The notes below the pieces were generated by a model. It made no database searches. It saw only the letters and a program-made list of their open reading frames with translations, and was not told the origin of the DNA. Shown here one piece after another: positions 20,700-29,898 of a stretch of 32,672 nucleotides of DNA (the first letter of the stretch is position 1; every line of letters starts with the position of its first letter). The stretch comes from a virus. A program made the position numbers and the translations under genes. The DNA lies in the IMG/VR virus record IMGVR_UViG_3300032287_002105, positions 1 to 32,672 of that record; one strand, 5' to 3'.

Positions 20700-20947
20700 T
20701 ACGGTCTAGGTACGTCCGGGCCGCCGGTCATAGAGTAACCAGCAAGAACGTAAAACGCACCATTGGCGTCCTGCTGGACAAAGTTCCAATCAGGAGTGAC
20801 GTACACCGGAAGCTCATGGAAGGTGGAGACGTTAGCGTTCAACTCACGCTCGGAGTTGAATCCGATCGTGCCGTTTACCTGTCCACTCAAGAAGGATTGC
20901 CGCATCGCAGCCGCTTGCTGCATCTCAATCTGTGCTCTGACATTCAT
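20699..20947 (-). CDS. small hypothetical tail-associated protein
   Basis: An 82-aa protein, MNVRAQIEMQQAAAMRQSFL then FHELPVYVTPDWNFVQQDAN and AFYVLAGYSM. An N-terminal helix is followed by a short beta part. It lies between the hub-like and large Asp-box genes, with a one-base gap and a TAATG overlap. Not recognised; a linker or chaperone for the tail tip is an inference from position. Confidence 0.72.
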   Translation of the reverse strand: MNVRAQIEMQQAAAMRQSFLSGQVNGTIGFNSERELNANVSTFHELPVYVTPDWNFVQQDANGAFYVLAGYSMTGGPDVPRP

Positions 20948-20948
20948 T

Positions 20949-23318
20949 TTAAAACACCGTGCTCATGTAGTTTGACTCACAGTTATATTCAACCTTCGGA
21001 GCCACAACCCCACCGCTATCACGACTGATAATAACTGTACGACGCTTCATGTACAAATCATCGTAGTCTGTGTCAACACCATTAACCATCAGCATTCGAC
21101 AACGTGCACCAGGCTGGAATCCATCAACATAGTAGAACGAACACACTTTGAGTTGGAACCTACGTTGTGCCGCCGCATCATACACACGACGAGTCATCTT
21201 TAAAATGTCATCTGGATTTACATACGGGACAAAGATTGGCATGGAAGTAACGATACGCCCAAGGTAATCCGTGGAGTTTGCATCGAAGATACTTGCCCGG
21301 TTAATCAATGGATGTGCAGCAGGTACGCGAGCTGCGTCGTTCTGTGCAGTCGTTGTGCCAACACCATTGATGTAGTTGGTTTCAGGCGGCTGGACGTTGA
21401 TACTGTAAACCTTCGGAGACTCACCAACGCATATCTTGTTTAGAGACACATTGTGATCTGCTGGGTTCGGAACAAACTTCCATATAGTAGCCGCGTTGTA
21501 AGCGGGTTTTGCTTCCAGTACCCATTTGTAATTGGCTGCGTCCCAACGTAATCGATATTCGACGAATTGCTTCCGGAGTAACATCAGAATCTGGCGAATA
21601 ATCTTGTCTCCGCGATCACCAGTCTTTGTACCGTGCCTCCAAGATTGCCCTCGAGGAGGAACAGGAACAGTAGTGTTGATTGCGTCCGCTGGCATATCTA
21701 TTGTCGGAATAGCGTCGTACCCAGCTGCGTTCAATACGTTGTTGACTGCCGATGCTACAGTGTTTCCATCAAATGCTGTGTGCAAATACTGGTTGACTTC
21801 ATTGAAGCGGCCAATCTCGCTTGTCAGTTCCCAGTCAGCTTCGTACCTGTAAGCGAACGAGTTTGTTCCAGCGTTATCAAGGAATACATCACAGGATGAC
21901 AGACGCGCCCAGCCTGTCTGCTGCGTAACCCAAGTAAGCGTACCAGCCGTCGGGTCGTCACATCGCTCAATCTTATAGGTAGTATCTCCGCGTTCAACGA
22001 TAGTAATCTCACCTTGAGTTACGTGCGTGGCTTTGAGTTTCCCGCCACCATAAGCAAGGTCATCGTCAAAGAACTCTAGGTGACTGTAGCGGTCAATCAA
22101 TACAGGTGTTGTTGATCGCAATACCTGTAACTTGTCCCACCTGAGGTAGACACCGTAGACCATTGGAGTGTAGACAGCGTTGCTAGTAGACAACATCACC
22201 TTATGGCGGAAGAATCTATCTGTGCCAATGTCGTATGTATTTAGGTCTTTATCCACCAACGACACACTAGATGATGTAGCAGCATTTGTCTGGTATGCCG
22301 TTGCAACGTGGCTTGCTGGTGATGTAGCGGGGATGTAGCCTGGGTCGTATGTCTGCGTCAGAAATCTGTAACCAGAACCACCTTCCGCCGTTGTCTTATA
22401 ACGAATGCGGTGTACGGCAATGTGGTAAGTAAGGTTTTCAAAGTCCGGATTAAATCCCAACTCCAACTTGCCGGCGTCAACAACGTACGGTACGCCTGAA
22501 TCAGTACGTAGTGGCACTTGTACTAACTTGCCAGAAATAGCCTTTGAGTCAGCTGCTGACTTAAAACTCTTCTGAACTGTTGACTTCGTTGTGTGGTTTG
22601 TAATCAATACACCAAGTTGAGGTATTGGCAGAATCGACAAAGTCTGCCACTTTCCAGTCATTTCGGTGATCGTTCCAATGTCAAACGAGTCAATCAATGT
22701 AGCCGTTGTATATACACCAGAAACAGGAGCGTCGTACCAATACACCGAACACTTACCTGTAAAGTCAACATGTATTCCTAACTTCTCAATAGCAACGAAC
22801 AAACAGTTCCTGTACTTGTTTGTCATTACTTCTCGAGACGCAATCTTCCAGTTGATTACAAATCCTTCGTCCCTGTATGTGTTTGCGCCCGTAGCAGTTT
22901 GCATACCTATGACAATCTTGTCATTTGGGTAACCACTTACAGTGTTGTATTGAGGTACGTGCACCGCTCCAGATATCGCTGGCATTATCTTGGTGCCAAG
23001 AGTAGGCGTTTCTGATGCTAGAAACTTACCGTTGAACGCTGGGTCTCCACCGTCTCCATGCCACATAAGTTCCCAGTAAGGCTCATCACGCGTAAGCACT
23101 GACTCATCGTACCAATGGGTAGCGGTAGACCAGTCAGTAGTCAAGAAGCTTGGCTTCAGCATCATGATGCCAGTGATTGGCTCTTGCCATGTCCACTCGT
23201 CATCATTGGACTTGATGTACTGTGTGATGTTCGTACCAAATGGAGACTGAGCAAAGCCTGGGCGTTGCGTCATCTTGTTTTCTACATCAAAGGTGATGCG
23301 CCATTGAGGTATAGGCAT
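20949..23318 (-). CDS. tail tip/baseplate hub-like protein
   Basis: A 789-aa protein directly after the tape measure gene. The N-terminal half (PIPQWRITFDVENKMTQRPG, ITQYIKSNDDEWTWQEPITG) is beta-rich. The C-terminal half has features of hub proteins of the gp27/Tal type: SAVNNVLNAAGYDAI, YRLRWDAANYKWVLEAKPAY, DDILKMTRRVYDAAAQRRFQ, then YYVDGFQPGARCRML. By gene order it should be the distal tail or tail-associated lysin-type hub; I see no peptidase motif. ATG 23318 overlaps the tape measure stop (TAATG). Confidence 0.68.
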   Translation of the reverse strand: MPIPQWRITFDVENKMTQRPGFAQSPFGTNITQYIKSNDDEWTWQEPITGIMMLKPSFLTTDWSTATHWYDESVLTRDEPYWELMWHGDGGDPAFNGKFLASETPTLGTKIMPAISGAVHVPQYNTVSGYPNDKIVIGMQTATGANTYRDEGFVINWKIASREVMTNKYRNCLFVAIEKLGIHVDFTGKCSVYWYDAPVSGVYTTATLIDSFDIGTITEMTGKWQTLSILPIPQLGVLITNHTTKSTVQKSFKSAADSKAISGKLVQVPLRTDSGVPYVVDAGKLELGFNPDFENLTYHIAVHRIRYKTTAEGGSGYRFLTQTYDPGYIPATSPASHVATAYQTNAATSSSVSLVDKDLNTYDIGTDRFFRHKVMLSTSNAVYTPMVYGVYLRWDKLQVLRSTTPVLIDRYSHLEFFDDDLAYGGGKLKATHVTQGEITIVERGDTTYKIERCDDPTAGTLTWVTQQTGWARLSSCDVFLDNAGTNSFAYRYEADWELTSEIGRFNEVNQYLHTAFDGNTVASAVNNVLNAAGYDAIPTIDMPADAINTTVPVPPRGQSWRHGTKTGDRGDKIIRQILMLLRKQFVEYRLRWDAANYKWVLEAKPAYNAATIWKFVPNPADHNVSLNKICVGESPKVYSINVQPPETNYINGVGTTTAQNDAARVPAAHPLINRASIFDANSTDYLGRIVTSMPIFVPYVNPDDILKMTRRVYDAAAQRRFQLKVCSFYYVDGFQPGARCRMLMVNGVDTDYDDLYMKRRTVIISRDSGGVVAPKVEYNCESNYMSTVF

Positions 23319-25288
23319 TATGCAAGTCCTGCATTCATCATGTTGTTTCTGGTCGCCATATACATCTCAAGTTCAATTGCAGATACTGCACCAGCAGCGC
23401 GTGGCCCAGCTCCGATAATACTGGAGGCAAGCATAGTCATAGCGATAGTAGCGTTATTAAGCGCCTTTGTATTCTCATCAAGAGCACGATCAGCAATCTT
23501 ATTTGGATCAGGTGATGTAAAGAATCCTGCAGCACCACCAAGAAGTGTTCCAGTAATGGTGCCTACGATGTTTCCAATGCCAGGGAACAATGAACCAATG
23601 ATTCCACCAAGCATAGCACCACTAGCTGCACCACCAAGCATATTTTGCATGCGTGTGTTTTCAGCCATCAGTTTCTTGTTACCAATGTTTTCTTGCTGTT
23701 GATTAGCAAGGCCTTGTGCTGCAAGCGAACCAGCCATCATCAATGAACCACTAAGTATGTTTCCACCTAACTGTGGATTCATATTCGCAAAGAAGTTTTT
23801 GACTCCGGATGTCAATCCAGTCATATTCATCTGCATGCCAAGTTTTGCTTTTTGCATAGCAGTCATAGGACCAGGAGCAGGTGGACCATAAACAGGATTC
23901 TGTATGTATGTACCCAATGGACCCATTGTGTGTGTAGCCAAGAACGCTGGGTTCATCTGCCCCATCATCTGACCATGAGCGTTCAAGTACATAGGGATGG
24001 TTGGTGCAGCACCGGAGGCAATAGCACCTGCCATACCCTTTGCTTGTGCTACCTGAATGCTACTCGTAAATCCGTTGAGGCTTGCGATAAAAGCATCAAG
24101 CCCACTCTTGGCTTGTGCAAATGCATTCTTCAAATAACCGAATGTGCCGATCAACAGCAGTAACCCGGGTACACCCATCGCAGCAGAGTTGAGTTTACCA
24201 ATGGTGCCCATCATGTCAGCAAGTAAGTTAAGACCACCTAATGCTACATTCAATCCCTGCCCACTAGTACCCATCAGCATGGACTGAGCACTTTCAGACA
24301 CACGCTGACCTACTGACTCAAGATTGGTTCGCCCCAGTGCTTTTGCACTACCACCAGCAAACCTATCTATAGCATCAGTAAGTTCCTTGACACCTGCTGC
24401 ACCACGACCACTTAGCCGAGACTGCAAGAACATCGTAGCTTCTTGCTCATTAGAGAACCTACGGCCAGCCATTGACTCCGCTGTCTGTCGCAATGGTGCA
24501 CCGGTGCGCACAAGACCAAGCAACGTGTCAGTGTCCATCGCACGTGGATTCATACGCAACTTGGCAATAAAATCAGCAAGTTCACCAAGTTCAGATACTC
24601 CACCACCACTTGCAACCGTAGCGTCAGCAAGAGTCGTAATGGTAGACATCAGTTCATTGCCAGGCATACCCATTGCAAGCATCTTGCGGCCAATGCCAGC
24701 AACGTCTTGTGCTCTGAATGGCGTCTGCATCGCAAAGTCTTGCAACTGCCCGGTAATCAAAGCACCCTGCCGGTTGTTCCGTAACGATGTGCTTATCTGA
24801 CTTTGTATCCCGCCAAGACTGGCAGCCATAGTGAAGCCAGTAGCAGTGCCAACTAGTTGTCCAATGTCTTTCAGCCCAGCAATAGCACTATGGATAGCGC
24901 CAATTGCATTTAGGATCGGACTACGGAATCCAACCGCAAACGAACTACCTACAGACTGACCTACCTGCGCCATGTTGCTTCCACCAGCAGCAGTAGCCAT
25001 TGTGCCTGTGGCTTGTCGTAGATTCTGTCGCATCTGCGCGAGTTGTTGTGCTTGCTGGCTGTTAGCAGAAGCAAACGCAGCAGCAAAAGCGTTCCTTACA
25101 CCGGAACCAATCGCAGCGTATTGTTGGTTAAACGCACTTGTGAGCGCAGCGTTTACTGAGGTTGCCATGCCCGCACCGAGTCGATTAAACGAACTCGTAG
25201 CACGGGCCATAGCGCTGTTCAAAGAAGCTTCGAACCTCGTAACATCTACGTCAATAAGGATTTTAATGTCGCCGAGTTCTGTTGCCAC
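23318..25288 (-). CDS. tape measure protein
   Basis: A 656-aa Ala/Gly/Met/Gln-rich helical protein following the frameshifted chaperone genes, the standard siphovirus position. It opens MATELGDIKILIDVDVTRFE, a common tape-measure start, then long coiled-coil-like stretches (NSQQAQQLAQMRQNLRQATG). FAMQTPFRAQDVAGIGRKML is the typical tape-measure core. Residues about 552-590 form a Gly-zipper membrane segment (GIIGSLFPGIGNIVGTITGT). GTG 25288 has GAGGAAAAG upstream. At about 0.15 nm per residue the tail would be near 100 nm. Confidence 0.93.
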   Translation of the reverse strand: MATELGDIKILIDVDVTRFEASLNSAMARATSSFNRLGAGMATSVNAALTSAFNQQYAAIGSGVRNAFAAAFASANSQQAQQLAQMRQNLRQATGTMATAAGGSNMAQVGQSVGSSFAVGFRSPILNAIGAIHSAIAGLKDIGQLVGTATGFTMAASLGGIQSQISTSLRNNRQGALITGQLQDFAMQTPFRAQDVAGIGRKMLAMGMPGNELMSTITTLADATVASGGGVSELGELADFIAKLRMNPRAMDTDTLLGLVRTGAPLRQTAESMAGRRFSNEQEATMFLQSRLSGRGAAGVKELTDAIDRFAGGSAKALGRTNLESVGQRVSESAQSMLMGTSGQGLNVALGGLNLLADMMGTIGKLNSAAMGVPGLLLLIGTFGYLKNAFAQAKSGLDAFIASLNGFTSSIQVAQAKGMAGAIASGAAPTIPMYLNAHGQMMGQMNPAFLATHTMGPLGTYIQNPVYGPPAPGPMTAMQKAKLGMQMNMTGLTSGVKNFFANMNPQLGGNILSGSLMMAGSLAAQGLANQQQENIGNKKLMAENTRMQNMLGGAASGAMLGGIIGSLFPGIGNIVGTITGTLLGGAAGFFTSPDPNKIADRALDENTKALNNATIAMTMLASSIIGAGPRAAGAVSAIELEMYMATRNNMMNAGLA

Positions 25289-25435
25289 TTATCTTTTCCT
25301 CTTGTTCCTTTTTCATCCGAGCGTACTCTTTTTGCTCTATCTGTTCTAGTTCAAGCAAATCAAGTACTGCATAGTAGGGAAGGTCAACCTCTAAGGGGTG
25401 TCTTCGCCAGTGCTTGGAGCACACTCGGACGAGGA
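25263..25435 (-). CDS. -1 frame extension of the tail assembly chaperone (T part)
   Basis: After a -1 shift at 25436-25442 the ribosome reads 57 codons to TAA at 25263-25265. The product continues LLVRVCSKHWRRHPLEVDLP, YYAVLDLLELEQIEQKEYAR, MKKEQEEKISGNRTRRH, a charged helix like the T region of lambda gpGT. It has no start codon of its own and overlaps the tape measure start by 26 bases, the usual geometry. Expressed only as a G-T fusion. Confidence 0.82.
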
Positions 25436-25828
25436 GTTTTTTAGGTCAGCTGGCTTCACTCCACGTACTTGAGTCAGACCAGCAAACGTCTCGTTGTATG
25501 TATTGAATAGATACTGAAAACAATCAAAGTTGTTCTGAGCGATCCATGTGTAAAACAATGCAGTAGGCCATTCCTCGGAAGGCAATGGCTTCTCATGAGC
25601 AGTAGCGATTGCACAGATATCCATAGCCAATGGAAACGGGATATCCGGGTAACGCTTTGTGAGTTCCTGAGCGTCAATACTAGCTTGATAGACTTGCGGT
25701 ACGCCTGGCCTTCGCCAAGTAAGGATAACCTTGTCGTCGTCATCCTTACCCAGCCACTGCGATACGTCTATCTCAATAGAAGGACGCTCATATTTCGGAG
25801 CGTTTTGAACAATGTCACCTAGTTTCAT
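25391..25828 (-). CDS. tail assembly chaperone (gpG-like)
   Basis: A 145-aa protein located between the tail tube and tape measure genes, the usual place of lambda G. It begins MKLGDIVQNAPKYERPSIEI and contains YQASIDAQELTKRYPDIPFP and a helical EEWPTALFYTWIAQNNFDCF segment. Near its end (ADLKNSSS) the slippery heptamer lets some ribosomes switch to the -1 frame; the unshifted product adds 15 residues after the site. Chaperones of this kind hold the tape measure protein during tail tube polymerisation. The ribosome site before ATG 25828 is weak. Confidence 0.85.
   Translation of the reverse strand: MKLGDIVQNAPKYERPSIEIDVSQWLGKDDDDKVILTWRRPGVPQVYQASIDAQELTKRYPDIPFPLAMDICAIATAHEKPLPSEEWPTALFYTWIAQNNFDCFQYLFNTYNETFAGLTQVRGVKPADLKNSSSECAPSTGEDTP
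25436..25442 (-). promoter_or_regulatory. -1 ribosomal frameshift site A AAA AAC
   Basis: On the minus strand the zero-frame codons are CTA AAA AAC, giving the canonical slippery heptamer in the correct phase. The -1 frame opened by it stays open for 57 codons. Confidence 0.88.
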
Positions 25829-25846
25829 ATAGCCATCTTACTATAC

Positions 25847-26317
25847 TTATGGAGGTGTTATAGCACTGGACCACCCGGTGGTGTCAGCCATTCCGTCAAG
25901 CTCGATGTCTTCAATCAGCGGATTACCTTGGTCAGTACTCATTCGAAAACTTCGAATAACTCCGACAAAGTCTTGGTATGTAGCCAGCGCACCGTTGTTC
26001 TTAATGCGGACGTACCCAACATAACCTACCGGTGAATAGACCGTAAGACCACGGATAGCAGACAAGTTTGAAACGTTGTCAGCGTTGTACGTGGTTACCA
26101 TGCGAAGGCGTACCATCTGTTGCCTATTGAAATAGCGACGCTTGATACCCGCTGCGCCACCAGCGTTGACGGAATCAAACTCGTCGCTATACTCAACAGA
26201 TCGGCTTACACCGATAATCTGACTATTGGTACTGAAAGTAGGTGCTGCCCCTGTGGGCGAGTATGGAAGTGCAGATATCCAAATCTGTACACCCATATCC
26301 TCCATAATCAAAGCCAT
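25847..26317 (-). CDS. tail tube protein paralogue 2
   Basis: A 156-aa protein clearly homologous to its upstream neighbour: both share MALI-EDM, SDEFDSVNAGGA-GIKRRYFN, TYNADNV/TYNANNV and MSTDQGNP-IE. Size, beta-rich composition and position before the chaperone gene fit a major tail (tube) protein. The end (ELDGMADTTGWSSAITPP) differs from paralogue 1. GGAG seven bases before ATG 26317. One of the pair may be the main tube subunit and the other a minor or terminal ring. Confidence 0.78.
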   Translation of the reverse strand: MALIMEDMGVQIWISALPYSPTGAAPTFSTNSQIIGVSRSVEYSDEFDSVNAGGAAGIKRRYFNRQQMVRLRMVTTYNADNVSNLSAIRGLTVYSPVGYVGYVRIKNNGALATYQDFVGVIRSFRMSTDQGNPLIEDIELDGMADTTGWSSAITPP

Positions 26318-26319
26318 CG

Positions 26320-26787
26320 TTATGCTCCTTGACTTACTGTGTAGGAACCCCAGTCAGCCATCAAGTCGATTTCCATCTCCTCAATCTGTGGGTTACCCTG
26401 GTCGGTGCTCATAGACATGCGACGCATCACGCCTTCGAATACCCTTGAAGGTGTAAGCGTAGAGTTGTTCTTTACAGTGATTTTGATGTTGTATAAACCA
26501 AGCGTATACGACGTAAGCGACTTAGCTTGCGGCAAGTTCAATACGTTGTTAGCGTTGTACGTGACAACACCACGAACACGAATCATCTGGTTACGGTTGA
26601 AGTAACGACGCTTGATGCCGGTCGCTCCTCCTGCGTTCACAGAATCAAACTCATCTGAAATTTCGATTGATCGTGCTACACCGAGGTACGAATACGTCGC
26701 TGCGCCTGTCCAGTTTGGTGCAGTGCCGGGAGTGTATGCATCACCAATCGAAAAGGTGATAGACATATCCTCAAGAATTAGTGCCAT
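26320..26787 (-). CDS. tail tube protein paralogue 1
   Basis: A 155-aa protein, MALILEDMSITFSIGDAYTP at the start, with ARSIEISDEFDSVNAGGATG, KRRYFNRNQMIRVRGVVTYN and RMSMSTDQGNPQIEEMEIDL. Two bases separate it from paralogue 2. AGGAG lies before ATG 26787. Tube proteins of siphoviruses are beta-sandwich hexamer formers of similar length. The identity is inferred from order (tail terminator upstream, chaperone and tape measure downstream) rather than a known motif. Confidence 0.78.
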   Translation of the reverse strand: MALILEDMSITFSIGDAYTPGTAPNWTGAATYSYLGVARSIEISDEFDSVNAGGATGIKRRYFNRNQMIRVRGVVTYNANNVLNLPQAKSLTSYTLGLYNIKITVKNNSTLTPSRVFEGVMRRMSMSTDQGNPQIEEMEIDLMADWGSYTVSQGA

Positions 26788-26796
26788 CTCTTACTC

Positions 26797-27213
26797 CTAT
26801 AAGTTACTGACGTATATGCGCCAGGTTCTACCAACAGTACGCCAATACACTTGACCGTCACCAAGTTCAATCGTAGATGGAACTATGGCAGACGAGCGAC
26901 ATATCACGCGATATCCACCGTACGTCTCGTTCGCATTAATTAATGCAGTATCTATTACATCCATCGCATTGTACATATTGTCATCATCACGTCCTGCAAA
27001 TCCCACTACTAGCACGTGAAATTCAATAAATGCACCTTGCCGATGACCAGCTTCAAGGTCGTAGCCACCAATCTCTTCAATGATTACATACGGACTATTA
27101 GCATCCTGAACAGCCAAGTCCTGATAGATGCCCGTAACGTAGTTTAGTACTGTCGTGGCATTCAGCTTGCTGTTGATCCACTGCCTTGCTAACCTTGGTT
27201 CATATATGCTCAT
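26797..27213 (-). CDS. tail terminator/tail completion protein
   Basis: A 138-aa protein, MSIYEPRLARQWINSKLNAT, then PYVIIEEIGGYDLEAGHRQG, FIEFHVLVVGFAGRDDDNMY and the typical end STIELGDGQVYWRTVGRTWR, IYVSNL. A short alpha/beta protein with a paired-strand end like lambda gpU / HK97 gp11-type terminators. It overlaps the gp10-like stop by ATGA and precedes the tube genes, the normal order. It should cap the tail tube and join it to the head. Confidence 0.75.
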   Translation of the reverse strand: MSIYEPRLARQWINSKLNATTVLNYVTGIYQDLAVQDANSPYVIIEEIGGYDLEAGHRQGAFIEFHVLVVGFAGRDDDNMYNAMDVIDTALINANETYGGYRVICRSSAIVPSTIELGDGQVYWRTVGRTWRIYVSNL

Positions 27214-27590
27214 GGCAGTACCTGTGCGATGTTGTCGCGAACAATGCGTTCTACGTTGTCCTTCTGCTCTACCATTGCTTTAACCAAGAACGGGTTTCCA
27301 CCGTATGCCACGATAGGCGCACGGTGTCCTTCGTGAAGGAAGATAGCGTAGTGAACAGTCTTTCCAACCCAGTTGACTCCGACCGGGTCAGCGATAACTT
27401 CAGCCTGGAACTTGCTTACCTTACGTCCGCGAATACTTTGCAGAAGTTCCCCGGTGTCAACGTTTGGTGTTGCATGTCGCTTGGCTGCCTGTGCTACCTT
27501 CTGTGCTGCGGGACGCAAGCCAGAAGCAACGCCACTCTTTATGCTGAGTGACACAGAACGAACGTTACTAGTGGCTGTGACGTATTTCAT
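27210..27590 (-). CDS. HK97 gp10-like head-tail connector/minor tail protein
   Basis: A 126-aa protein with the family pattern: a helical region rich in Lys/Ala (GLRPAAQKVAQAAKRHATPN), VDTGELLQSIRGRKV, then VHYAIFLHEGHRAP and NPFLVKAM near the end. HK97 gp10-type proteins link head and tail. Start and stop overlap the neighbours (TAATG, ATGA), so it is coupled to the beta-helix gene above and the terminator below. Confidence 0.82.
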   Translation of the reverse strand: MKYVTATSNVRSVSLSIKSGVASGLRPAAQKVAQAAKRHATPNVDTGELLQSIRGRKVSKFQAEVIADPVGVNWVGKTVHYAIFLHEGHRAPIVAYGGNPFLVKAMVEQKDNVERIVRDNIAQVLP

Positions 27591-29671
27591 TATCCGCTAC
27601 TTAGTTGTACCAAGAATGGACCAAAGGTAGTTGTAACACTGCTCATTGTACGCTCTACAACGATGCGGTATGTACCTGCTGTCGTAACTCCAAGAGCATT
27701 CCACGACAGGTTAGGCGACCATCTGATAACACCGCCATCAGCGTACGCGACTGTAGGTGTTACGTTATTGACGACTGCCGTACCCGCTTGGTTTCGTACA
27801 CGCATAACAAGCGTTGATCCAGCAACAGATACTGAGCCACCACTACTGTCAATCAACACCATCTCAATGTTGGGAACCGTTGAAAGAAACTGATTGACTT
27901 CAGTGATGACACTCTCAATAGCGTTCTGCTTGATAAGAAACGGGCCTTGTCGAAGCTGAATGCGCGATGCTTCAGACCCAGTAGAAACCTTAGTGTCAAG
28001 ATAATCACCAAAGGTATTAGGTATTGTATGGTTGGACTTTGCCTCATCCCAGACTTGATTAGGAACATCTAGTACATATGCCTCTGTAACTCCTACTACG
28101 TTACGAATCTCGTTGATAACACCTCCAAAAATTAGACCGGTATTGTAACCAGAGACGTCTTCCCCCCAGACAGCCGAGGCAGTCTGCGCTGCCGTCAATC
28201 CACCACTACTGAGCTTCACCGTCATTACCGCACCGTTAGTACCGCTTGCACCACGCACCACGATAGTGACATCATCAGCACCAGCAGCCAAAGCAGCATC
28301 GGGAATGTCTAAGCGATACACGCCCGGCATATTGGTAGCATCTACCTCGGCAAAGCCACCAGCAGTCCACGCCTGAGCGATTGTACGGGCTACTAGAGGG
28401 ATAGATACGCTTGCAGTCCTTGTGCGGTTGTATCGGGCTGTGAGACCGCTTGTGGAGGCTGTAAGACCTGTAGCACCGAGATACAGCTCGATGCTTTGTG
28501 ACGTGCTACCTGGTGCGATGGTGATGGTAGACGCGTTGCGCTCGGTTGGTAAATATTGACCTGTAGCCTGATTACTGTAGTACTCAATCGGCCCGATTGT
28601 TGGTGTTGATGGAGCGAGCCACGTCACACCGTAAAAGTCGGTAGTGTCTGAGTTTGTGTTAATGCCAGCGTTTTGCGATGCAGAAATATTGTGATTTGCC
28701 CAGAATGGAAGGTTTGCCCATCCAGACAATCTAGACAGTGTAAAGTCAGGACTCACAAATGCTCTTGTTAGAGAGCCTGTACCAGTGGCTACATTTGTTC
28801 GCTCTGTTGAGCAGTTGAAAATATTGTAAGACTCAACATAGTCTCCTGTTACAGTTGCGGCAACACCAGTCGGGCAATCAAATATACAGTTTTGAATCGT
28901 GACCGGAAACGTCTGACTTATTCTAAATGTGCTATATGGACGTATTCCGACAGGTGCTATAAATCGACAGTTTATGACTTTTACACCACCAAATGTAGCT
29001 GATGTACTCCCACTGTCAATACGCAATGCACTAAGAGTATTAGAACTTGTATTTTGATTAATAAAAATATTGTTTCTAAATAAACTTTGCGAGTCATATG
29101 ATGAACCGGGAATATTCGGAGTGTATGCAACATGACCAATAAAAACTGAATCCTCAACTGTAACGCCACGACTGCCAGCTGTACAAGTAAAGTAATAAGC
29201 AAATGATTCAGTGGATTGACTTGGACTATAAAATCCACACCGTTGCACGATGGAATAGATACCAGTTATCTCAAAAATTTTGCCAAAAGCTGGTGATGCG
29301 CCTGCTTGATAACCAACTATGTAAATATCGGTCAAAGTTACATAATCTTTAACGACTGATAATGCAAAACCAGACGTAGTGGTAGTTGGCCCACTAAAGT
29401 TTGTAATGATGACAGGCCCAGCCGTTATGCCACTAAATAGTGATGCTGTAGGGTTGCCTGAAATTGTTACACGCTGTGCGTTACTGGTTGGGTTTGTAAA
29501 TGCACCAGTAAAATTTCCACGATAAACACCAGGAGCAATATACAAAGTGTCACCAGGAGCAATGCCTGTTGCACCAATAGCCTTGGTTATAGTTGCCCAC
29601 GCTTGATTTGTGGCTGCACCAGTACCAGTGTTGACATCGCTTCCATCGGGTCTAACATAATAAGTAGCCAT
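27590..29671 (-). CDS. right-handed beta-helix fibre/spike protein, copy 2
   Basis: A 693-aa protein. MATYYVRPDGSDVNTGTGAA, then LYIAPGVYRGNFTGAF and repeated strand-turn units (VTLTDIYIVGYQ, VTVEDSVFIGHVAY, VKVINCRFIAPVG, VTIQNCIFDCPTG) are typical of pectate-lyase-like beta helices (residues 1-290). A conserved linker with TERNASTITIAPGSTSQSIE leads to a collagen-free beta part, and the C-terminus (MVLIDSSGGSVSVAGSTLVM, GTYRIVVERTMSSVTTTFGP) is an Ig-like domain like baseplate upper proteins. It is a close paralogue of the gene at 30196. No catalytic site is identifiable. Confidence 0.78.
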   Translation of the reverse strand: MATYYVRPDGSDVNTGTGAATNQAWATITKAIGATGIAPGDTLYIAPGVYRGNFTGAFTNPTSNAQRVTISGNPTASLFSGITAGPVIITNFSGPTTTTSGFALSVVKDYVTLTDIYIVGYQAGASPAFGKIFEITGIYSIVQRCGFYSPSQSTESFAYYFTCTAGSRGVTVEDSVFIGHVAYTPNIPGSSYDSQSLFRNNIFINQNTSSNTLSALRIDSGSTSATFGGVKVINCRFIAPVGIRPYSTFRISQTFPVTIQNCIFDCPTGVAATVTGDYVESYNIFNCSTERTNVATGTGSLTRAFVSPDFTLSRLSGWANLPFWANHNISASQNAGINTNSDTTDFYGVTWLAPSTPTIGPIEYYSNQATGQYLPTERNASTITIAPGSTSQSIELYLGATGLTASTSGLTARYNRTRTASVSIPLVARTIAQAWTAGGFAEVDATNMPGVYRLDIPDAALAAGADDVTIVVRGASGTNGAVMTVKLSSGGLTAAQTASAVWGEDVSGYNTGLIFGGVINEIRNVVGVTEAYVLDVPNQVWDEAKSNHTIPNTFGDYLDTKVSTGSEASRIQLRQGPFLIKQNAIESVITEVNQFLSTVPNIEMVLIDSSGGSVSVAGSTLVMRVRNQAGTAVVNNVTPTVAYADGGVIRWSPNLSWNALGVTTAGTYRIVVERTMSSVTTTFGPFLVQLSSG

Positions 29672-29898
29672 TACTCGGCATCCCCACTAATAATCTGCTG
29701 TGCCATAATCACTGCGAACTGTTGGACAATCCCATATTGAAACTGCTCATCCTGAGTGACCCACCAGATATTGACAGACGTTCCATCAGGCCCAAACGTA
29801 CCTAACAGAGTACCGTTGTCATCCTCGATGTCACCAAAGACACGCCAGTCTGTAGACGGTGCAGGTTCCTTTTCAATGCGGAAGTTTTGCAGATTCAT
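29671..29898 (-). CDS. conserved 75-aa protein of the fibre module, copy 2
   Basis: MNLQNFRIEKEPAPSTDWRV, GDIEDDNGTLLGTFGPDG, SVNIWWVTQDEQFQYGIVQQ, ending in FAVIMAQQIISGDAE. It is nearly identical to the protein at 32388-32615. ATG 29898 overlaps the stop of the 40-aa gene (ATGA) and its stop overlaps the beta-helix start (TAATG). Always next to a beta-helix gene here, so it may be its partner or adaptor. Family not recognised. Confidence 0.82.
   Translation of the reverse strand: MNLQNFRIEKEPAPSTDWRVFGDIEDDNGTLLGTFGPDGTSVNIWWVTQDEQFQYGIVQQFAVIMAQQIISGDAE

Noticed and set aside
23115-23702. 195-codon plus-strand frame
   Set aside because: Antisense shadow of the tape measure and hub-like genes, which have clear homology and coupling.
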